DNA of 64,000 nucleotides. Source: Holacanthus passer. Lineage: Eukaryota; Chordata; Actinopteri; Pomacanthidae. The number at the start of each line of letters is the position of its first letter. Within the stretch, counting starts at the first letter, position 1. The notes beneath the pieces were generated by a model. That model had not been told where the DNA came from and made no database searches. It saw only the letters and a program-made list of their open reading frames with translations. The stretch covers positions 558,001 to 622,000 of the forward strand of contig JAFREQ010000063.1 of NCBI GenBank assembly GCA_025331565.1, in the 5' to 3' direction. The translations under genes were made by a program, and so were the position numbers. This document shows, in pieces, positions 52,238-62,473 of the stretch.

Positions 52238-52899
52238 CAATTTCTGTCTCAGACTACAGGAGATTTAAAATCCTAACTAATTGTCAAATCATTATTTCCT
52301 TCTAGTTTCGGTCTGGTTACTGACTTAATACAAAACAAAGAGGTGCATCATGGGCTCATATGGACTGACTCATAACATTGACTGGACAGTTTCGGAGACT
52401 GTCATCCTGCATCCTCAGTGCTACATGGAGCCACATGGGGAAATGTAATTCTGACAACAGACCAACACTGCTTCTGCTTCTTATGTGTATATGTATGTGT
52501 ACATGTTGTATAAATGTAGACTATCCATCGCTTGTACAATCTGGAGATCTCTTTCTTTACCGATCACGATCAGCTGGTGGATGTATCAGGAGTTAACCTA
52601 CATTATGTCAGATACATGCTCCATCTATCCCAGATACTGTGGTCGGTCTGTTTTCTGTTTTCAGGCTGTCTTGGTCCGGTTGTTTAGTCGGCACCGGAGT
52701 TTGATGGAAAGGCCAAATGGACCACACTACACCAGAGTTAGTTTAAACCACAAACATTAGTTGTGAAAGTACAGACGTGCAAAACTGAAGCACGAACTCA
52801 TTTAATCATTCTAACACGATGTTGTAACCGGAGCCAGATGCTTTCTAAGGGCATATGTACATGCTGACACCTCTACTGCTTGTCTGATTCCTTCTACGG

Positions 52900-53039
52900 A
52901 GTGTGTGTGTGTGTGCGTGTGTGTGTCTACATACACGCCCCTCTCCCCACCTTCTGTTTAAGTAACTGGTCGACTACAGAGGTGCATGCATGATGGTGGT
53001 AAGAGCAGGAGAGTGTGTGTGTGTGTGTGTGTGTGTGTG
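52900..53039 (+). repeat. Two adjacent (GT)n microsatellites
   Basis: GT arrays at about 52901-52926 and 53013-53039 are separated by about 86 bp of unique sequence. Confidence 0.85.
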
Positions 53040-54753
53040 GTTGTGCAAAGGGGTCTGGAACATAATATGAGAATCAGTTTCTGACAGCTCCGCCGCAACA
53101 TCCTGTCTTCCCATTAGCAAGGCGAAGGTTCGGTATGATTTGCTGTTGAATTACAGTAGACATTAGTGGTGTGGGGGCCACAGACACATCAAAGTCATCA
53201 AAAGACTGGCTCTAAAAGGATGGAGGCCTTCTGTGGTCTTAATGGCGGCTGTTCTTTTTTTTTTTTTTTTTTTGGTGCAAGGCTTTTAGTTGCCCGCGTG
53301 CTGCATTACCGTGTTTATCTTTGTCTTTCTCTCACCGTGGGGGGGTTGCGTGGGCGGATGAGAGAGGGGCGACTTGCAGCCCTCACCATGGGGTTTTGTT
53401 GTTTAGGCCCGGGGAGAGAGAGAGACGTGCACAAAAAGCCTGCTACAACTGCAGGACCAGAAAATTCATATTCCATGAAAAAAGTTGTGGATCAGAAACG
53501 TGAGCAACAACACGTTTGTGCAGTTGCTCTTATTGATTTTGTTTCATGCGTGCTGTGGTTGATCTGATCACGTTTGCACACACACACACGCACCTTTGTC
53601 TTAACTTCTAACGATTCACTTAACAATTACTGCAAACCTGAATCTCACGTCCGATTTTAACACTCTTGATCCCAAACCATCTTAAAAATCCTAAACTATC
53701 ATGAAATTGAAATTGATGTTAAGAGTTTATTAAGTTGTTTATCCTCTCGAGCTTAGAACTAATCCTGGTTCTGATTCCTTCTGCTGAATTGGAGACTAAT
53801 TCTTAAAGAAGTCAGGACTGCAAAATGCCTTCAATCCAAAACTGTCAAGCTGATTCTTACAAACAGAATAGACACGCACAGACCGACTCTGCACTGTTCG
53901 CATAGACTAACAGCTGTAATATAGCAGGTGGCAGTAAGCTGTTTCCTGATCTTCAGCGCTTTCTCTGTTGTTTTATTGCGCTCATCATTAGCACAGCGGC
54001 TCTCTCTGCTGTAAATAACATCCATTCAGCTGGTGTCCGTCAGGCATTGAGAGTCCCTTTTCCCTCCCTACATAAAAAAAAGAAGTCTTTTCACTCCGCT
54101 AATTCCCTCTGACAATAGCAGCCAAATAATTTCTCTGCAGGCTCAGGGTCTACCAAAAGTGATAGTGAAGTAATTTTGGCCGGGGAAAATGAGCACATTA
54201 GAGTGTAATGCCCTGCTCAGGGAGAAAATGTTATTGGAATCAACAGTATGAAAGCATGTTAAAATAATGCTCATGAGGATGAGCGAGTAACATGGAGGAA
54301 GAGAGGAAGGATGCTACATCGACAGGAAGCCAAAGAAATCTGGCAGGAGGAGGTGGAAGCAGTCAACAGAACACACACACCACACTCATCTATTGATCCC
54401 GGGCTCGGTCTTGGCTGTGGAGCGCCGCGCAAAAAATAATGAAAAAACAAAACTGGTTATGTTGATTGACAGCAGTTAGCAGTCGGTTTTTCCTTATTCA
54501 AATCGAGGGTCTAAGGATAAAGACTGTGCAGCTTCTAAAGAACGTTGAGGCAAATTTGGGATTTGTAATTTTGTGCCGTCTAAATAAAATTGACTCGACA
54601 CTGACTACATCAGCTTGTAATAAAATGATAATGTGGCGCATGGATCCATATATTAAAAATGAAATCCAACGACTCAATGGAGCTGACTCTCAGAACTAAA
54701 CCACGTCCTGTCTATATTTGATGCACAGTGATTTTTCACTCAGTCCTCAACTA

Positions 54754-55226
54754 CAACCTGGATTCCAATAAAGTTGAGATGCTGTGTAAAACAAGAGAAT
54801 GGGATCATCTTTTTTGACATATACTCATTACTATTTTGTAAATATCTGCTTATTCTGAATTTGATGGCAGCAACATGTTTCAAACAAGTCGGGACAGGAG
54901 CAACAAAAGACTGTGAAAGTTGTGGACTGATTGAAAACACCTGTTTGGATCATTCCACAGGTAAACAGGTTCATTGGTAAGAGGTGATAGGATCATGATT
55001 GGGTATGAAAGGTTCATCCTGGAAAGACTCAGTCGTTCACAAGCGAGGATGGAGAGAGGTTCAACACTTTGTCAAACACAGGACTGGATAAAGGAGATTA
55101 ACACATGGACTCAGGATCACTTTGTAAAACTGTTGTCAGTAAACACAGTTTGTTTGCAAATGATTGCATTCTGTTCTGTTCATTTAAGTTTTTCACAGCT
55201 TCCCAACTTTTTTGGAATCAGGGTTG
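54754..55226 (+). mobile_element. Tc1/mariner-type MITE, copy 2
   Basis: A 473-bp element with TA on both sides. The left terminus is CAACCTGGATTCC and the right terminus is the inverted CAACCCTGATTCC, each followed by the AAAGTTG.GA.GCTGTG motif. It shares long near-identical stretches with copy 1 in the opposite orientation, including the block around AGGTTCATCCTGGA and GAAAGACTCAGTCG. It keeps about 40 bp missing from copy 1, next to GATGGCAGCAACA. The ORFs inside both copies are shared by descent of the repeat and are not genes. Confidence 0.8.
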
Positions 55227-56396
55227 TACCTTCATCTTGAGGAAACAGAAAAAGCAAAAGCAGGTTTTTTTTTTTTTTTAGAAATGCTGAGGTCATGTGC
55301 CCAAATTGTCCAATGCTCCAAATTTTTCTTGACAAGTCAACACAAAAACAATGTGATTTTTTCTTATTGTTTTATTGTTTACCTCATTTTATTACTTCAT
55401 TTAATTGGTCACTTATATTTTTGGTAAACATGATCTTCCTACAAGTCTAAATGTTATTTCAACGCTGTCAAAAAATCCCTCTGTTGTATTTTAATTTAAT
55501 AATTTGGCCCAGAACTTCGTCAAAATCCACTGCGTAAAACATGTTTGTAAATGCAGATTGTAATAAACTTCAGGTCATTAAAATAACTGAACAATACCTA
55601 GAGAGAGAAACGATACTGAGGACGTGACCTCGACGTCCTCTTTGGTAGCAAATATAGCTCTTTGTAAATAATTTAAAAAAAAATCTAAAGGAGCTGCTTG
55701 GGTGTGGGCGTGTTGCTGCTGCAGGCGCTGGTGAGAGGGTGAAATATAATCCAGTTGGAGTAATAGTAATAATGAGTTTGCAGGCTTAGCAGAACAGTTT
55801 GCCCACAGTGTTTTCCCCATTGTGTCTTAATGCTGCCTCAGGATCCCGTGTTTCTGGAGCAAGCGAACAAAGTGGACACGGAGAAGCCACATGCTTTTGC
55901 TATTGGCCACATCCTCGGTGCAAACAGTGGAAACAGGGAGAGATTAAGAGTAAACGGCACCTGTATTAAAACACAGCCCTTGTTTAAAAGTCTGTCTGCA
56001 TACCTGGGATTATGCTAATGAGCTCAGTCGTTAGTATGCTGCGGGTTCTAGCAGCGCCAACAACTCACCAATCATCAGACTACATGATAATGATACTGGT
56101 GTTAGGAGACAATCTCTGAAAACTGTACAGTCTATGTTAAACACACTGTGAAAAATACCTGGATATTTTACTCAGTCTATAAAAACAGAATTGAGATTAA
56201 ACTCTCAGTTTTACACCAGAGTCAATAAAGGGGGGGAGATTAAAGACATGTCTTGTGTAAGAGGAGGTTTTGAATCTGATATTGTTTTAAGCCAAAATAG
56301 AAAAATATTGAAGGACAAAAAACTAATGAGAAAGAAAGATCCAGAGGCACAGATAGAAAGAGAGACAGTGAAGTGGTCGGTGTTTGACGTGCGTAC

Positions 56397-56569
56397 CATA
56401 GACGTAGAGGATGTAGTCGTCGAAAGACTCCCCCACCGAGTTGGAGGCCATACAGCGGTAGGTTCCATTGTAGGACTTGTTGAGGTTTTCGATGTAAAGG
56501 TCGCCGCCGGTGATGACGGCGTGGGACGGCACGTCGTCGTCCACCTTCACCCAGTTCACCCGCTGCGGC
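56397..56569 (-). CDS. cadm1: cadm1 exon: C-terminal part of Ig domain 3
   Basis: This 173-nt exon has 57 full codons plus one split base at each end. It encodes the W strand (VNWVKVDDDVPSHAV), the E strand (DLYIENLNKS), the YNGTYRC motif holding the second disulfide Cys, and the closing strand DDYILYVY. The pattern follows human CADM1 Ig3 (VTWVRVDDEMPQHAV, NLNKTDNGTYRC, DYMLYVYD). Two N-glycosylation sequons are visible (NKS and NGT). The acceptor is TTTCAG before 56569 and the donor is GTACGC after 56397. The exon ends with a single G, so it can join either the stalk exon or the transmembrane exon and make Asp in both cases. Positive-strand ORFs over this exon are antisense shadows. Confidence 0.96.
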
Positions 56570-59500
56570 CTGAAACGGAAACGCCAGTTAGATCTGAGAT
56601 AAACTCCGGACAACGAGAGTGGGAGAGGAAGTGATAGATGATCCTTTTAGTAACAAAAGCCTGCAGCGCTGTTAGTGGCCCCGAAGAGCTGCAATATTCA
56701 TTACACCCCAAAGCACCAAATTGCAGAGTCAATTTGCCCAAACTGACAAGGTTTTAAGACATAATAAATAGCTTTGCTGGCATCAGAGCGCTCTTGTTAG
56801 GTTACTGGTCCTTCATAAACCACATAGTTGCTTTGAATGTGCTCCTCATTTTTTCCCCAGTTATTTGTAACCTCCCCTGCAACTGGCTTATAGTTATCTT
56901 GTGTATGACTTTGATAATTGAAATTCATGGACATCTTACCAATGCTTTTTGTAAAACCCTGATAAAATGTTGATCCTTGAGCCGAATTAATCACATTATA
57001 GGAAGAAATTCAGCTTGCAGAGGCTTCCTTTATATAAGAAATAGGTAATCCATCGCAATCAGTATCTGATCTCTGGCATCTGTTGGTTTGCCTTTTAAAG
57101 CTTCTCTCTCACGTTGGAAGTTGCATCGCAGCTGCCACTTTTGTTTCTTTGCCTACTTTGAATGTCAAAGTGGTTTGTGACTGCTATGTGCTGTCTTCCT
57201 TGAGCCGGTGTCGCAACACTCACAAGTGCAAATCACAACTTTTTTAACATAAGAAAAGGCTGTGTTATCTCCAACATCATGTTTTCCTTCTGTTTGTTTA
57301 AGTTTGAGTTTCTCTGTTAAAGAAATGTTGTTGGCACATGACTCAAACCTTGGGAAGCTGGAGGATGCTTGAAACACCAGGAAGAGTTCAGTACAACATC
57401 CAAAAATATCTGTAAAGTCAGACTAATCATCATCAGTAAAAGACTTATTGCCTTAACATCTATTTGTGAGTCCACTTCATGACAACGCTCGAAAACCTTT
57501 CCCACATTTGTTAACAGTTCTCCAGCAATTATTCTGCGGCCGTAAGCTGAACAAATTTACCTTTTTTAAATAAATTTTCTGGCAACTGTTTACTAGAAAG
57601 AAAAGGGCTAATCAAAGAGAGCTGGGACATTAAAAAAACAAGGCATATTAAAATGACATTCCTCCCTTTGTGTACAGCTAAAAGCAAACAATAACTGTGA
57701 AGCAGCTTTGTCTTCAAATTGCAGGCTTTCCACGCTCGTACACTTGCGAGTGTTGCTGTGTAGGTGGGCGCCTACCAAGCGTCTGTATTTGTTCTCTTTT
57801 CTACCTTGACTGAGGTTTATAGCGGGGTGACAGATTCCATTTTTATGACAATGAGCTCAGAGCACTCAGAGCCACCGAGGGTGAAGAGAAAAGAAAAAGA
57901 CAAAACACCTCTATTTTGCCGCTGCAACTTCCAATGGCCACTGCCAGCTACTGTTATTTCCCCTGAGCGTGTGCTGAGGGTCTCTCTTGTTGCATTTTGT
58001 TGTGGTGTTTTAACTTGTTTCCCTCCATTTGAAAACATCTGGTGTGGAGGGAGCAAGCAAATGGAAGAGGAGGAGGGGGGGGGGGATGAGGCAAAAAATC
58101 CAGGAAAAGAAAATATGAAATAGCAGTTGGAGCTCAATAACAAAAACAAACAAAACCACGAGTGCATTTAATGGCTGAAACAGAGAGTCTATTACAAGTG
58201 TTCTCCAGATGAAATGAAATGTAAATAAATGATAAATATATAAATATAAGTCCTTTCCTAAGATGCAGTGAGAGGCATGACCTAGAAAGTTGAGTTTCTA
58301 TAGGTGGACGGGACGTTGCGAGAAGGGAAAAAGTGCATCTGGAGAAGGAAGATAGACAGAGATAGACGAAAGAGGTAAGATGGGGCTGCAAGGAGAGAGG
58401 AAGGGCAGGCGTGTTGAATACAAATGGCTGCCTGCAGCCACGGCCCCCTGTGCTATCTGCTGGTAATGACTGCACAACTCTCAACAGCTCTAATGAAAAT
58501 GACTTCCAATTCCCGGCTCACTGTATTGATTGTGTTTTCATCTTTATAAAATGAATACGGGTAGTGAGCTTGTCTCTATGCCAAGTATGAAAACTGCGGG
58601 GGGCTGGTGGGGAGAGGCAGTCTGAAGTACACAGTGTTCGCTTCTCTGTGTGTGTGTTCCTGCACTTCTACCCGTTTCAGAGTCATACAGAGTTTTAGAT
58701 CCTCAGAATGAGAATTCTTCTTGCAAAGGGAGGACAGTTTGATTGATCCTGGGTTGAGGTTAGATTTCAGATTCGGCTGAAATTTGGGTCATTATCGCTG
58801 CATCATGTTCACTTGTGTTTCTGCCTGCTCACATAAAGCTTGTTGGCAGAAGCAGATACTCTCCAGAACAAAATTAATTTCAATTACAGTTTCAATAATA
58901 ACCTCTAATCGTTCATCATAACAAAAACCACTAATTCCCTGAACAGAATATTTCGTCGAAACATCTTTAAACTCTTGGTTTGGAAGGTGGCTCTGAAAAG
59001 CTCCTTTGCAGATGTTCATGTGCAAAAGATTATTTGTCCTTGTTCTGAAAAAGACAATCTTCCTATAAAGCTGTTTCTGTGGCTAATGGAAATTAATATT
59101 CCACAAATGTTCCTGTTTACATGCAGCCGTGTATTCTCTGATTAACCTAATGACATTTCCTCACTAACCTTCTTGAAAAGGTCGGCATTATATTGACATA
59201 TATTATTGCCTATCTGGTGATGGCATGCAGTGATATATTGCATATCCAAAAACCTGCTGATATTCATGTCTGTCAGACAGTTTAAAAGTAGGCGTGTTTC
59301 TACTTACTAGCAGAAATGTGGGCTTTTCTTTTGTGCGTGCATCTCTTCCCAGGCCTTGCAGGCCGTTGGCTAGTTGGTTTATTTACAACACACCGAGCTG
59401 ACCAAAAACCGTGTGTTGCAAAGACCCTCCCACATGTCTTAATCGGAAAATGCAAGTAGCAGTGGTTCGAGTAGTTTCAGTGATTGTTTTGATATTTTTT

Positions 59501-61054
59501 CTCAATGAAACTGGTTTGCCATTAAAATCCACTGCAGCTGTTGTGAATCCCAGCTTACTACAGCTGCCTCCCTCTGCCAAAAAGAAAACTATAAACTGTT
59601 CAGAGCCATCTGTCGAGCCCAAAGACGTCGAGTTGGTGCCAGAAAATGTCTTTTTAATGGAGTATCTCAGATAGTAGGACTATTTCTTTAAGACTGTCAT
59701 TTCTCGCCACATTTGATTTTACTCGCACAAGAGAAGACCCACCACAATGCCACACCTGCGAGTCACTGTTTCTGATGCAATATTCATAACTCCAGCTTCA
59801 TCTCATGATTACTTTGCTCTGTTCAAATTTGAACTGCCTTGTCAACAAACTAATATGATTGATACCAACAGCAGCAGCCGCATTGATGTTTGGATAGTTC
59901 GGCAGGTCTCTCGCCTGAAACCTGAAGCTCTCACCCCTGAGTGCCCTAATGGCTTCATTTGCACTCCATTACATCTCATATCACCAAGACCTGTCATCTA
60001 AACAAAACCAATGACAAACAAGAGCTTTCTGATGCTACAGCCAGACATTTCCAAGAACTGATGAACACTGATAAAAACCAATGTAAGGTTCTGACATTAC
60101 GGCAAAAATGACTTGAGGAGTGCTCTCTGTGCTCAGCTCTGTGTACCAACAACAATCTTTGAACTTTAATCCCAAAACTGACTTTTGACATCTCTGTACA
60201 TCCAATTCCTCAAGTCCATCTACATTGTCTCTCATTCTCACACAGTCTCTCAAGATACCTCATCAGATACTCATCAAAAACATCCTGCATATTCAACTCA
60301 CTTCCTGCTGAAACTCTTTCTGTCACATATTTGGACCCACTCGACTCAGGTGTCCAAATGATGTCGGAAAAGACCCACCACTCGTCCCTCTAATTGGCTC
60401 GTGTTCGTTACTTTGTTAGGGTTAGATGATTAGGGTTTGAAAAACTGTCAAGGTAAGAGCCAATGAGAGGCAAAGTAGGGGCAGGCCTTTGCAGAATATA
60501 GGTGAAGATAAAAATAACATCGGGAATCTGAACAATGGGCCGCCTGAACAATGGCATGAACCCCCTTATCATTATTGCCCTCCTCTGCTCCGTCCTCCGC
60601 CTTTAAAGGAGTGGCAATAAAGCACCTGCTCAAAATATCAGACGGTAATTCTGATGTGTTTTATAATCACAGGCCGGTTTCAAATCTCCCCTTTGAAAGA
60701 CCTGAAAAAGAAAATAGCAGCCATTCAATTAAGTGATTATGTTTCCAGCAATGGTCATTTAGAAATGTCTGGCCTCAGGTCTGAGTGTAGCACAAGATTG
60801 GCTTAGTCACAGCTATTCGTCTCTGCGACATGTACTTGTATCAAGGCAACCCTCTTTTCCATCAGCTCGACTCCCACTCCTTATTAAAAGACATCTCCGC
60901 TCCCAGTGAGGAAACAACCTTTCAACTTCACGTAAAAGAGTCTTCTCCCGCAGTGACATTTCACATTCCCAGAGCCAACTTTTCATTGCTAATTCAACAA
61001 TACTTAAATGTGGTTTGACCCAATGTCTTGCCCATTATACCTTAACCCCAACCC

Positions 61055-61262
61055 CAGATCTTTCAGTTTGCAGCCGGGAGAGATTCTGTTCAGTTTTTCA
61101 GGTTATGACTGGGCAGGCTGCGGGGATAGACTCACTGCCACAGGCCCAGATAGGAGCACCGCTCCTCGACCTGGTTCAGGAGGAGGCCTGAGCATCCATA
61201 TTCTGGGCAAGCAAATTTCCCCGTTGTGGGACAAATAAAGGAATATCTTATCTTATCTCTTC
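61055..61262 (+). repeat. Retroposon 3' end with TTATC tail
   Basis: Ends AATTTCCCCGTTGTGGGAC then AAATAAAGGAATATCTTATC and more TTATC units. This is the typical 3' end of a fish LINE or SINE. The upstream part (from about 61055) is GC-rich and may be the rest of the truncated element. The plus-strand ORF here is incidental. Confidence 0.6.
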
Positions 61263-62329
61263 AGACTATAAATCAAGAGCATTGCCATGTCATTTTTAAG
61301 GTGCTAACATAGAAATGGGAAGTAAAATTGTGTTAATATAATTTACTGACTAAACAAGGAGTATACTATACATATTGTAAGAACAAGAGGAAGGAAGGAT
61401 CAAGGAAGGATCCCAGAGGGACTCCAGAGATTTTTAGAGATGATCCAGATGTTCTAATTGTGTTCTAATACAGTACATTTCTGTTCAGCTCAGTTCAGCT
61501 ACAGTCAATATACATATAGAGACAGCATTAATATCTTCTATAGGTGCCTCAATATGAGAAGCCACTTCTATGCTTATGGCATTTTATTCAGTTTAATATT
61601 ATGTTTCCTGTAAAAAAAAACTTCTAACAGCTGTCAGAAAATGATTCAGCACTGACATTATGGGGCCTGTCGGACGTACAGCTCATGACAGAGCAGAGAA
61701 CTTTACATTTTTTACAGTTCTGTTCAGAATAAGTTTCCCCCTACATTTTTCTTAAATGCATTTAAAACTGTTCTTGCTTCTGAGGATGACAAGATGAACA
61801 GTGGGTTTCTATTTCCTCGCTGCTTTCCTGCATTCTATTTTATTTCAGAGTCTAATATTATCGAGTCACCACAAAGAGGAACAGTGTAATCTATGAATGA
61901 TGTGAACGGAAATTACTTATATAGTGCAGGTAAGTGCACAGCAACTTGCACAAGTCGGGCAACCTGTTCTACCTCCTGAGCCACAGCCAGGCCAAGTGTG
62001 ATATATGCTTTAATATGTTTTTTAATGTTTGACATTTTGTCTTTTCTCAACTGCAAAGACAAAACAGGAAGACGGCTCCACACACGGTTGCAACAAGAAA
62101 AGGATTGAAGACAAGGTGTTTGGATGAATATATAAAAGTGCATTCGCTTCTTCTCCTCATGGCACATTTTTAATTGGTTAAAATCAGAGTGGGTGTGTGT
62201 TTATGTTTTTAAATCCAGGTGGGGGCTGACTGCACATCAACCTATGTGGACTTCCTGTCATTGTGGGGCGTTGTGTCCAGACAACTTTTTGAGGGTTAGG
62301 ACTTGGTTTTAGTCATACAAACATGATGT

Positions 62330-62332
<3 letters not shown>

Positions 62333-62361
<29 letters not shown>
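62333..62361 (+). repeat. (GT)n microsatellite next to the Ig3 exon donor
   Basis: About 13 GT units on the plus strand, hence (CA)n in the transcript. It begins about 16 nt after the 5' splice site of the first Ig3 exon. Confidence 0.9.
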
Positions 62362-62376
62362 TTGTGCGTGTCGTAC

Positions 62377-62473
62377 TGGGGTTTGCCTTTGGCCTGGCAC
62401 GTCAGTTCCAGGTTCTCTCCTTCCCTGGTCAGACCCTGAGGAAATTCTACCACGATCTTCACCTCCGGTTTGT
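62377..62473 (-). CDS. cadm1: cadm1 exon: N-terminal part of Ig domain 3
   Basis: This 97-nt exon encodes KPEVKIVVEF, then PQGLTREGEN, then LELTCQAKGKP, with split codons at both ends (two bases at the start, CA at the end). It matches the start of the third, C2-type Ig domain of CADM1, where mammalian proteins carry the LTREG and LELTC motifs. The Cys in LTC is the first half of the domain's disulfide. The acceptor is the AG at 62475-62474, preceded by ATTTC on the coding strand. The donor is GTACGA immediately below 62377. The final CA joins the G of the next exon to form Gln, giving GKPQPQRVNW across the junction. A CA repeat (coding strand) starts about 16 nt after the donor. The preceding exon lies outside the window. 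Confidence 0.93.

Larger units (their letters stand above)
46392..56396 (-). other. cadm1 intron between Ig3 and stalk exons (10.0 kb)
   Basis: Begins GTACGC and ends CATCCAG on the coding strand. It holds the second MITE copy (54754-55226), two pentanucleotide arrays (49543-49838), short tandem duplications near 48.2 and 48.5 kb, GT repeats near 52.9-53.0 kb and a degraded retroelement tail (50470-50735). No exon is recognised. Confidence 0.75.
56570..62376 (-). other. cadm1 intron inside Ig domain 3 (5.8 kb)
   Basis: A phase-2 intron splitting the Ig3 domain between GKP-Q and PQRVNW. The donor is GTACGA and the acceptor TTTCAG. It contains a CA-repeat (coding strand) next to the donor, a poly-G run near 58.07 kb and a retroelement tail near 61.1-61.26 kb. 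A cluster of minus-strand ORFs at 56.8-57.7 kb has no family match. Confidence 0.75.

Noticed and set aside
56191..56634. 147-codon plus-strand ORF
   Set aside because: It is antisense to the cadm1 Ig3 exon at 56397-56569, whose minus-strand reading is a clear Ig domain with correct splice sites.
56797..57717. Run of four minus-strand ORFs of 61-70 codons
   Set aside because: I considered a degraded gene or retrocopy. The frames are broken by stops, I recognise no family, and there are no exon-like boundaries. A translated search would settle it.
59411..59674. 87-codon plus-strand ORF with a hydrophobic start resembling a signal peptide
   Set aside because: An equally long antisense ORF overlaps it, and I see no promoter, splice or family evidence. 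It is more likely part of a repeat or chance.
60417..60441. Telomere-like TTAGGG sequence
   Set aside because: There are only two separated TTAGGG hexamers, too few for an interstitial telomeric array.
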